Positions 7,395 through 12,978 of a DNA stretch of 12,978 nucleotides are shown in pieces; the first letter of the stretch is position 1; each line of letters starts with the position of its first letter. The notes beneath the pieces are model-generated. The model had not been told where the DNA came from, ran no database searches, and saw nothing but the letters and a program-made list of their open reading frames with translations. The position numbers were made by a program, and so were the translations under genes. Source of the DNA: Bacilli bacterium (GTDB lineage Bacteria; Bacillota_I; Bacilli_A; RFN20; CAG-826); the NCBI GenBank assembly GCA_024693415.1, contig JAILKX010000011.1, forward strand, positions 1 through 12,978. Reading direction: 5' to 3'.

Positions 7395-7427
7395 TCCCGC
7401 TCATTTCTTCTTGGAGCGGGATTTTTT
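7395..7427 (+). terminator. Intrinsic terminator of the kinase-EAL-Hpt operon
   Basis: TCCCGCTC (7395-7402) pairs perfectly with GAGCGGGA (7414-7421) around an 11-nt loop, followed by six T (7422-7427). It starts 24 bp after the Hpt stop and overlaps the stop and last eight codons of the convergent nuclease gene, whose Lys codons AAA AAA form the T-run on the opposite strand. Confidence 0.85.
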
Positions 7428-9062
7428 ACTGCTTGACCGAACTGATTTCTTGACGGCTTTAGTGGCGCTCTTGGCTGCGGCCTTCCTGAATTTCGGGAAC
7501 GCTATCAGCAAAATGATGACGACGACCACGCCAACGCCTATGGCGATCCAAACGGGAATCGGAATCTTGGAAAAGTCAATTGAAGAGGAGCCGCCATTCC
7601 CGCCGGACGATCCTCCCTCGCTCGATGCAACCGCGGCCGAAGATACGGTAAGAGCAATCTCTTTGGAGACGGAATTTCCGTCGACGGTGGCACTTGCGGT
7701 AATGGTTGCAGAGCCTTCCTTTAGTGCTGTAACAGTAACGAATTCACCGCTATCCGATTGGGATTTGCTTAGTTTTGCAACAGTTTCGTCGGAAATCGAC
7801 CATGTGATTCCACTGGCATCGGAAGTGGTTGCTTTGACTTTCACCTCCTCATTCATCCCGACCGTCACGGCACGCGCGGAGACGGTGAGAGGGACATCGG
7901 ACGGAGTCGCGATGGCATCGCTCGCCGGGCTGGCCGAAACGGTTCCCGCCTTGTCGCCCCAAATGTAATCAACCCACTCCGGAAAGTCGATGAAGGGGTT
8001 TCTATTGTGTTGGAAATTGTTGTAGATGAGGTTGTTGCGATGGATCTCGTATTCGTCGACCGGGTCAAGCTCATGCCATTCGAGCAAATCGGAGAGGATG
8101 CCCATCCCCACCGCTTTCGTGGCCGAAGACGCTTCGGCATTCCCGCTCGAGGTTGCGTAATCGCAAAGGGTCAGATTCGGATTGTATTGGGTGATGGTGT
8201 CGGTGCCGGAGAGATTGTTGTAGCAAGCCACCATGTAGAAGCAGGCGCGTGCGATGTCGCCTTTGTCGCTGTCCTGAGGTTCAAATACAATGGTCGACTG
8301 GTCTTCGGAATGGGTGTGCAAAGGTTTGCCTGCGATGTTGCCGGCGCAGTAGGAATAGGATGTACCGCTATCGATTGTGATGTTGTTCGGGTCGACGTAG
8401 CCATATGGATTATTGTTGTGCGGCTTGCCGTTCACGTAGCCATCGCCCGACATCAAGTGATGGATGTCGGTCCCGGCAGGACCCTTGGCGTCAGAGCTTG
8501 CCTTGAATCCGCGGGACTGGCACCAGACGTGCTCCCTGTTCGTGCCTCCGGATTGCGTATGTGAGCCCCACTCCTTAATCCTTCCGGCTTCGACGGTCAC
8601 TCCATTCTCATCCCTATTTCTATATAAGGTATGCACATATGGATCGTTGCTGGGATTATTGCTGGAGCCGAAAACGTAATTCTTGATGATGCCGGTCGAT
8701 TCGTCATATGTTCCGAATTGCGTCTCCGAGGCAGGCGACAATGACCATTCGCGGTCCGTTATCTCGTAGATCTTCCAGACGTTGTCGTAATTGAAATATT
8801 CGAAATCCTGGAGAATCGGCTTCAGATTCTTAAGCAGATTCGTGCCTGTCCTTTCGGAGTCGGCCATAGAATCGAGGGTCGAATAGTAGGATCTGATTTC
8901 GGATTCGCTATTGTCATTCAGGTCGATATCCATGAAGCTCAGCGCACCCGCGTAGACGGGGCCAGAGGATGCACGCGTTTCAACATGCGGAACCGCAGTC
9001 GCCGATATCGCTGCGACGGACATGGTTAGGGAAGCAATGATTGCAAAGGAAAATCTATTCAT
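7401..9062 (-). CDS. Secreted endonuclease I family nuclease with Ig-like domain and C-terminal membrane anchor
   Basis: 553 residues. A signal peptide (about 1-23; hydrophobic FAIIASLTMSVAAISATA) leads to a mature nuclease (about 85-370) with the endonuclease I (EndA/NucM/Bsn) motifs: NREHVW (His178), DIHHLMSGD (His201/202), GKPHNNNPYG, FEPQDSDKGDIARACFYM, then EWHELDPVDEYE..RNNLIYNNFQHNRNPFIDFPE. A bacterial Ig-like (BIG2-type) domain follows (about 391-473), then a Ser/Gly linker, one membrane helix (about 502-522) and a 30-residue Lys/Arg/Ser tail. Family members are nonspecific, metal-dependent DNases or RNases. This one should face outward, held to the membrane by its C-terminus, suggesting nutrient or phosphate scavenging from nucleic acid, or extracellular DNA turnover. 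No strong ribosome site precedes ATG 9062; only GAG is near. Confidence 0.9.
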   Translation of the reverse strand: MNRFSFAIIASLTMSVAAISATAVPHVETRASSGPVYAGALSFMDIDLNDNSESEIRSYYSTLDSMADSERTGTNLLKNLKPILQDFEYFNYDNVWKIYEITDREWSLSPASETQFGTYDESTGIIKNYVFGSSNNPSNDPYVHTLYRNRDENGVTVEAGRIKEWGSHTQSGGTNREHVWCQSRGFKASSDAKGPAGTDIHHLMSGDGYVNGKPHNNNPYGYVDPNNITIDSGTSYSYCAGNIAGKPLHTHSEDQSTIVFEPQDSDKGDIARACFYMVACYNNLSGTDTITQYNPNLTLCDYATSSGNAEASSATKAVGMGILSDLLEWHELDPVDEYEIHRNNLIYNNFQHNRNPFIDFPEWVDYIWGDKAGTVSASPASDAIATPSDVPLTVSARAVTVGMNEEVKVKATTSDASGITWSISDETVAKLSKSQSDSGEFVTVTALKEGSATITASATVDGNSVSKEIALTVSSAAVASSEGGSSGGNGGSSSIDFSKIPIPVWIAIGVGVVVVIILLIAFPKFRKAAAKSATKAVKKSVRSSSKKSRSKKK

Positions 9063-9068
9063 GACTCA

Positions 9069-9110
9069 ATTATAATTTATTTAGACTCCATGCCACTAAT
9101 TTATATATAG
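9069..9110 (-). promoter_or_regulatory. AT-rich promoter region of the nuclease gene
   Basis: On the minus strand a perfect TATAAT (9074-9069) lies only 6 nt before the nuclease ATG, and a TATATATAAA run lies about 30 nt further up (around 9101-9110). Neither has a convincing -35. Use of the first would give a near-leaderless transcript. Confidence 0.3.
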
Positions 9111-9160
9111 AAAATCTAAGACCGCCATAGAAACTTAGACACATGTCGAAATTCGTATCT

Positions 9161-9198
9161 TGCGTCAATTATGTATCATAACTAAAGTTTTTGACGCA
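9161..9198. repeat. Perfect inverted repeat upstream of the TetR gene, candidate operator
   Basis: TGCGTCAA (9161-9168) and TTGACGCA (9191-9198) are exact 8-bp inverted copies with centres 30 bp apart, about three helical turns. They flank a possible promoter for the TetR gene (TTGCGT 9160-9165, 17-bp spacer, TAAAGT 9183-9188). The repeat could be an operator for two dimers or an mRNA hairpin. A second inverted pair, TCTAAG/CTTAGA (9115-9120 and 9134-9139), lies nearby in the same 164-bp divergent gap. Confidence 0.45.
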
Positions 9199-9226
9199 TG
9201 ACCAAATTGCGACAGGAGCAAAAATT

Positions 9227-9793
9227 ATGAAAATGACTGATCGTCCAAAGCTTCGCAACTCTTCCAAGAGAACGATTGAAGCCTTCTGCAGGGCCGAAGG
9301 GCAGCTGCTTGCCACCAAGCCTTACCGTTCCATCACGGTCCAGGAAATCTGCGAGATTGCGCAATATCCTAGGGCAACCTTCTACAATTATTTCGACAAC
9401 AAAAGCGATCTCCTCGATTACTTGATCATCAGCATCGTCGAGCAGAAAGTGAAAAGGCCAAACGAGGCCGGGGAGAAGCAGGAATACGCCTATTTCAAGG
9501 CCGCCTACGATATCCTCGACGAATCGGAATCGCAGATCATGAAGATCATTAAGATCAATTCCGACGACAATGATTTCTTGATCGCGACCAAGAACTACCT
9601 CGAAAAGAAAGCCCTCGACGGGCTGCCGCGCGCCCAATATGACGAAGCCAAGCATGGGCTTCCCTATGAGATTTATATTAGCTATGTAACCAGCGCCACA
9701 TGGGCGGTTTTGAAGTATCGCTTCTTCTATGGACGTCCCTGCACCAAAGAGCAGGCCGTCAGCTATCTCCGCAAGGTTATCGACAATATTTAA
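9227..9793 (+). CDS. TetR/AcrR-family transcriptional regulator
   Basis: 188 residues. The N-terminus shows the TetR DNA-binding domain: a first helix (KRTIEAFCRAEGQLLATKP) and a helix-turn-helix (about 36-57, ITVQEICEIAQYPRATFYNYF), followed by NKSDLLDYL. The C-terminal helices (about 65-188), which should bind ligand and dimerise, do not point to a specific effector. The start is ATG 9227, because AGGAG (9214-9218) lies 8 nt before it; an in-frame TTG at 9191 would add 12 residues but sits inside the inverted repeat. Transcribed away from the nuclease gene and toward htpG, which has its own CIRCE promoter. Likely targets are its own gene and perhaps the divergent nuclease (inference). Its stop lies in a short inverted repeat, TTTAAC-TTT-GTTAAA (9789-9803). 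Confidence 0.88.
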   Translation: MKMTDRPKLRNSSKRTIEAFCRAEGQLLATKPYRSITVQEICEIAQYPRATFYNYFDNKSDLLDYLIISIVEQKVKRPNEAGEKQEYAYFKAAYDILDESESQIMKIIKINSDDNDFLIATKNYLEKKALDGLPRAQYDEAKHGLPYEIYISYVTSATWAVLKYRFFYGRPCTKEQAVSYLRKVIDNI

Positions 9794-9812
9794 CTTTGTT
9801 AAAAGCCGAATT

Positions 9813-9839
9813 TTAGCACTCGACTATTGAAAGTGCTAA
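9813..9839. promoter_or_regulatory. CIRCE element (HrcA operator) of htpG
   Basis: TTAGCACTC (9813-9821), nine spacer bases, then AAGTGCTAA (9831-9839). This matches the CIRCE consensus TTAGCACTC-N9-GAGTGCTAA at 17 of 18 arm positions. The dyad extends outward to TTTTAGCACT/AGTGCTAAAA (9811-9841). HrcA binding here would block the htpG promoter; heat or misfolding stress would relieve it. Confidence 0.9.
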
Positions 9840-9859
9840 AAAATGGTTTAAAGTATATT
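9827..9859 (+). promoter_or_regulatory. Probable htpG promoter overlapping CIRCE
   Basis: TTGAAA (9827-9832) lies within CIRCE, 16 bp before TAAAGT (9849-9854). An alternative -10, TATATT (9854-9859), has a better sequence but no well-spaced -35. Either gives a start just before the AAGGA ribosome site at 9871-9875. Confidence 0.4.
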
Positions 9860-9884
9860 GGCGATTACGAAAGGACGTTACCAA

Positions 9885-11810
9885 ATGCTTGAAGAAAAAG
9901 AATTTCAAACCGAGAGCAAAAAGCTTCTCGACTTAATGATCAACTCCATCTACAGCGACAAAGAGATCTTCCTCCGCGAACTCATCTCCAACGCCAGCGA
10001 TGCCATTGATAAATATAAGTACCTCTCTTTGACCGATGGGGAACACTACCCCTCCGCGGATTACGAAATCCGCCTGAACGCCGATAAGAAAGCGCGCTTC
10101 ATCGAAGTCCGCGACAACGGCATCGGCATGAGCAAAGAGGATATGATCAACAACCTCGGAACCATCGCCAAGAGCGGTTCCACCGACTTCCTCGCCAAAT
10201 TCGAAGAGGCGAAAGAGGCCGAGGATCTCTCGATCATCGGCCAGTTCGGCGTCGGCTTCTACAGCGCCTTCATGGTCGCGGAGAAAGTCGAGGTCATCAG
10301 CAAAACCGTCGACGGCGAGGCACATATCTTCTCCTCCGACGGCAAGGAAAAGTTCACGATCGACGAATGCGAATTCGATCAGAGCCACGGCTCCGTCGTC
10401 CGCGTCTATCTGAAGAAAGATGAGGATGACGAAGGCTATTCCGCCTTCCTCGAACCCTACCGCATCAAAGGGCTTGTCTCCAAATACAGCGACTACATCC
10501 GCTATCCGATCAAGATGAAGGAGACCAAGCAGGAGCCGAAGAAGGACAAAGACGGAAAAGAAATCAAAGACAAGTTCGAGGACGTCGAAGTCGATTCGAC
10601 CCTGAACTCCATGGTCCCGCTTTGGAAGAAGAACCCCAAAGAGGTCACCGACGAAGACCTGAACGCCTTCTATAAGAGCAAGACCTACGACAACGAAGAC
10701 CCAATCCTTTCCATGAACCTTCAGGTTGAGGGCCTCGTCTCCTATAGCGCGCTCGTGTTCGTGCCTGCGCACGCGCCTTACAATCTTTATAGCGAGAACT
10801 TCGAGAAGGGTCTGACCCTCTACTCCAAAGGCATCTTCATTCAGGATAAATGCAAAGAGCTCGTCCCGGATTATTTCAAATTCGTGACCGGCCTCGTCGA
10901 CAGCGAATCGCTGCCGCTCAACATCTCCCGCGAGATGTTGCAGAAATCTCCGGCCCTCAGCAAAATTGGCAATTCCATTGAGAAGAAGCTCATCGATAAG
11001 CTGAAGGGCATGATGGAGAACGATCGCGAAAAGTATGAGAAGTTCTTCAAGGCCTTCGGCGACCACCTCAAGTTCGGCATCTATTCAACCTATGGCATGA
11101 AGGCGAACGACCTGCAGGATCTCTTGCTCTTCCACTCCATGAAGGAAGATAAGATGATCTCGCTCTCCGAATACGTCAAAGCCTGTGACAAAGATCAGAA
11201 GACCATCTACTACGCATCCGGAAAAACTCTCGACGAGGTCAAGCTTTTGCCTCAGCTCGAATCCTACCGCAAGAAGGGTGTCGACGTCTTGTTGTTCGAT
11301 AAGAACATCGATGAATTCGCCATCAACTTCATGCCCGAATACGAGAAGAAGCAATTCAAGAACATCGCTTCCGAAAGCAAGGACGACCTCTCCAAAGAAG
11401 AGAAGGACAAGATCGACGATCTGACCGCGCAGCATAAGCGCATCCTCGACGACATCAAGGAAGCGCTCGGCGGCAAAGTCGATGACGTCGCCTTCTCCGC
11501 GAAACTCGTCGACTCCCCGGTCTGCATCACCACCAAGGAAGGCCTCTCCCTCAATATGGAGCACGTCCTCAAGGAACAGCCTGGCGCCGAGGATTACTCC
11601 GATGCGCCTAAGGCGACTAAGGTCCTCGAGATCAATGCCGACAGCGATCTGTTCGGCGCCATCGCCAAATTGACCGACGACGAAGACATCAAGAAGTACG
11701 GCTCACTCCTCTACGATGAGGCGCTGATGCTTGAAGGATATGATGTCCAAGACAAGAAAGCTTTCGTCAAAAACCTCAACGAATTAATGATGAAAGCAAT
11801 GTCAAAATAA
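9885..11810 (+). CDS. htpG: HtpG, bacterial Hsp90 molecular chaperone
   Basis: This ATP-dependent cytosolic chaperone has 641 residues, close to the family's usual 620-640. The N-domain carries the GHKL ATP site: E32, N36 and D39 in ELISNASDA, D77 in VRDNGIGM, the lid around GTIAKSGST and the GVGFYSAF loop (122-129). The middle domain begins around 240 after a Lys/Glu-rich linker (about 211-237), and contains VPLWKK, LYSKGIFIQD and PLNISREMLQ with catalytic-loop R349. The C-terminal dimerisation domain (about 505-641) is complete. ATG 9885 is chosen over an in-frame TTG at 9858 because AAGGA (9871-9875) lies 9 nt before it and the protein then starts MLEEKEFQTE, as in homologues. Control by HrcA through the CIRCE site is expected. 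A strong terminator follows, so it is probably transcribed alone. Confidence 0.97.
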   Translation: MLEEKEFQTESKKLLDLMINSIYSDKEIFLRELISNASDAIDKYKYLSLTDGEHYPSADYEIRLNADKKARFIEVRDNGIGMSKEDMINNLGTIAKSGSTDFLAKFEEAKEAEDLSIIGQFGVGFYSAFMVAEKVEVISKTVDGEAHIFSSDGKEKFTIDECEFDQSHGSVVRVYLKKDEDDEGYSAFLEPYRIKGLVSKYSDYIRYPIKMKETKQEPKKDKDGKEIKDKFEDVEVDSTLNSMVPLWKKNPKEVTDEDLNAFYKSKTYDNEDPILSMNLQVEGLVSYSALVFVPAHAPYNLYSENFEKGLTLYSKGIFIQDKCKELVPDYFKFVTGLVDSESLPLNISREMLQKSPALSKIGNSIEKKLIDKLKGMMENDREKYEKFFKAFGDHLKFGIYSTYGMKANDLQDLLLFHSMKEDKMISLSEYVKACDKDQKTIYYASGKTLDEVKLLPQLESYRKKGVDVLLFDKNIDEFAINFMPEYEKKQFKNIASESKDDLSKEEKDKIDDLTAQHKRILDDIKEALGGKVDDVAFSAKLVDSPVCITTKEGLSLNMEHVLKEQPGAEDYSDAPKATKVLEINADSDLFGAIAKLTDDEDIKKYGSLLYDEALMLEGYDVQDKKAFVKNLNELMMKAMSK

Positions 11811-11826
11811 AAGGTTTCACCCATAG

Positions 11827-11860
11827 AAAACTACCCATCGATTTGGGTAGTTTTTTATTT
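11827..11860 (+). terminator. Intrinsic terminator of htpG, possibly bidirectional
   Basis: AAAACTACCCA (11827-11837) pairs perfectly with TGGGTAGTTTT (11844-11854) around a 6-nt loop, and the tail is TTTTTTATTT (11851-11860). Read on the minus strand, four T end the stem, so it may also stop the convergent WYL gene, whose stop lies 60 bp away. Confidence 0.92.
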
Positions 11861-11913
11861 GCACCAATAAATATTTTTATAAATTCGTAAATATTGTTTT
11901 GCGAAAGAACAAA

Positions 11914-12942
11914 TTACAGATCAAGCAGCAGGCCATTTGAATCATAGGCGTCCAAACTGTCCGCGAAAGCGTTCCTCAAGCGGGATTGAAGACCATGAGG
12001 GGATAGGCAAAACGCATCCTGGCCCAGGTATAGGAGCGCAAGGAAAAGGTCATCTTCCGGGCCAACGAGCTGAAACGTGCCCTCCTGGCCTTTTTTAACC
12101 TCGAGCATGGGGAATCTGTCGTTCAATGCCTTCAGGCCTCTCTCGTTGACCTTTATGGAGGCCTTAATCGATTTGGCGGGCTTTGGCTTAGCGGGTGAAT
12201 CTGCTTTTTCAAGGGAAGGCTTGACCGACGAAAGAGCATCGGCTTCTTCGGCGCTGAAATCGCAATATTCAGCAGAGATAAAAGCGCTCTCGAATATTTC
12301 TAGGTAATCCAAGCACTCGACCTTCATAGGGTCGCCCATTTCAGAGGAAAGGCCAACGATGACCAATGTCTCTTTGTCGTCGCTCGGACTAATGCTGAAG
12401 GGTCTTAGGATCACCCTTTGGTCATCCCTTACAAAGCTGATGCAGCGCTGGTATTCGAAAGCCTCCCAAATCCTTTCGAATTGATCCCCTAAAACTATGG
12501 GCATCTTGTAGCAGCCGGATAAAGAGAGATATCCAACGATCAGAGACCTAAGATACTCGGAAAACGATTCGCCTTTCGGAACCCTATCCACCACTTCATC
12601 ATAAATGGCCAAGAGGGATGATGAAGGCCTGAACGAAATGGGACTATTGAGGTTTGGTTTCGTATAACCGAGACGCGAATTGAAATATCTTTCGTTATCT
12701 GGTGAAAGGGCATCCAATTGTTTTTCAAGTGAACTAGAACGTTGGATTGACTGATTTTTAATTGACGTTATTACTTTCTTAAAGTTCGTATTGCGCTGTT
12801 CTACCAATTTGACGATCAGGGTATTCATAAAGGCACCCATGTTCGGGGTCCCGTCTTTCTTGGTGAAGCGGAACCGCTTGGCATCTGCGTACAGTTCTTC
12901 CGTTTCCGCTATCGTGAAATTGATTTTAATCTTGGTAATCAT
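11914..12942 (-). CDS. Transcriptional regulator with two ribbon-helix-helix-like segments and a WYL domain
   Basis: 342 residues, probably a cytosolic DNA-binding regulator. Residues 2-50 look like a ribbon-helix-helix: a strand (TKIKINFTIA), then helices through GAFMNTLIVKLVEQ. Residues 101-141 repeat the pattern (PISFRPSS, helix LLAIYDEVVDR, SFSEYLRSLIVGYLSL). Residues about 155-226 fit a WYL core (IWEAFEYQRCISF, RVILRPFSISPSD, ETLVIVGL, VECLDYLEIFES). After a Pro/Lys/Ser-rich linker (236-262), residues 263-330 fit the WYL C-terminal extension (VGPEDDLFLALLYLGQD, SRLRNAF). WYL domains bind ligands, including nucleic acids or nucleotides, in several regulators of stress and defence genes. 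The ligand is unknown and the divergent neighbour is outside the window. ATG 12942 lacks a clear ribosome site. Assignment rests on pattern recognition, not a search. Confidence 0.7.
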   Translation of the reverse strand: MITKIKINFTIAETEELYADAKRFRFTKKDGTPNMGAFMNTLIVKLVEQRNTNFKKVITSIKNQSIQRSSSLEKQLDALSPDNERYFNSRLGYTKPNLNSPISFRPSSSLLAIYDEVVDRVPKGESFSEYLRSLIVGYLSLSGCYKMPIVLGDQFERIWEAFEYQRCISFVRDDQRVILRPFSISPSDDKETLVIVGLSSEMGDPMKVECLDYLEIFESAFISAEYCDFSAEEADALSSVKPSLEKADSPAKPKPAKSIKASIKVNERGLKALNDRFPMLEVKKGQEGTFQLVGPEDDLFLALLYLGQDAFCLSPHGLQSRLRNAFADSLDAYDSNGLLLDL

Positions 12943-12964
12943 AGTTCGCTTTTCGAGAACTATA
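12943..12964 (-). promoter_or_regulatory. Candidate promoter and operator of the WYL regulator gene
   Basis: An inverted repeat AGTTC-N9-GAACT (12943-12947 and 12957-12961) directly abuts the start codon. It overlaps a -10-like TATAGT on the minus strand (12964-12959). The -35 would lie at or beyond the window edge. The position suits autorepression. Confidence 0.35.
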
Positions 12965-12978
12965 TTACATTTTGTATA

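Noticed and set aside
8007..8564. Plus-strand open frame opposite the nuclease gene (also 7411-7968)
   Set aside because: It lies within the nuclease gene, which carries unmistakable family motifs on the minus strand. No ribosome site or family features were seen.
9789..9803. TTTAAC-TTT-GTTAAA inverted repeat at the TetR stop as a terminator
   Set aside because: The stem is short and AT-rich, with no T-run after it; kept only as a note in the TetR entry.
9933..11066. Long open frame antisense to htpG
   Set aside because: It lies wholly within htpG and has the Val/Asp/Leu-rich make-up of a codon-bias shadow. HtpG in the plus strand is certain.

Overview
The window looks like chromosomal DNA from a Gram-positive-type, probably gut-associated member of the Bacillota/Bacilli-Mycoplasmatota neighbourhood. 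The pointers are AGGAG-type ribosome sites, compact rho-independent terminators, a CIRCE (HrcA) operator, an RHH-WYL regulator of the kind common in Clostridia and Bacilli, and a surface nuclease held by a C-terminal membrane anchor. GC content is moderate and TGA acts as a stop, so the code is standard. Placement below phylum is a guess. I saw no tRNA, rRNA, CRISPR array, insertion sequence or phage gene.

Layout. 1-813: 3' part of an unrecognised, probably exported Ser/Thr-rich protein gene (+). 868-1413: pyroglutamyl-peptidase I (+), convergent with and overlapping by 4 bp a DUF697/YcjF-like two-helix membrane protein (1410-2444, -). 2624-7371: a tight three-gene signalling operon (+): a Cache-like membrane hybrid histidine kinase with two receiver domains, a REC-degenerate GGDEF-EAL protein, and a free-standing Hpt protein. 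7401-9062 (-): a secreted endonuclease I family nuclease with an Ig-like domain and a C-terminal membrane anchor, convergent with the operon. 9227-9793 (+): TetR-family regulator. 9885-11810 (+): htpG (Hsp90) behind a near-perfect CIRCE element. 11914-12942 (-): a regulator with two ribbon-helix-helix-like segments and a WYL domain.

How they work together. The clearest unit is 2624-7371. It carries all parts of a His-Asp-His-Asp relay: kinase H398, receivers D686 and D827, Hpt H61, and output receiver D63. The output is an EAL domain with its catalytic residues in place. The inferred role is to couple an extracellular signal to c-di-GMP breakdown.

The most unusual non-coding feature is at the two convergent junctions (around 1360-1436 and 7320-7427). 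At each, both genes appear to have an intrinsic terminator, and each terminator lies in or across the 3' coding end of the opposing gene. Other regulatory signals are the CIRCE site on htpG, an inverted repeat before the TetR gene, repeated TTGCGCG boxes before the kinase, and an inverted repeat at the start of the WYL regulator gene.
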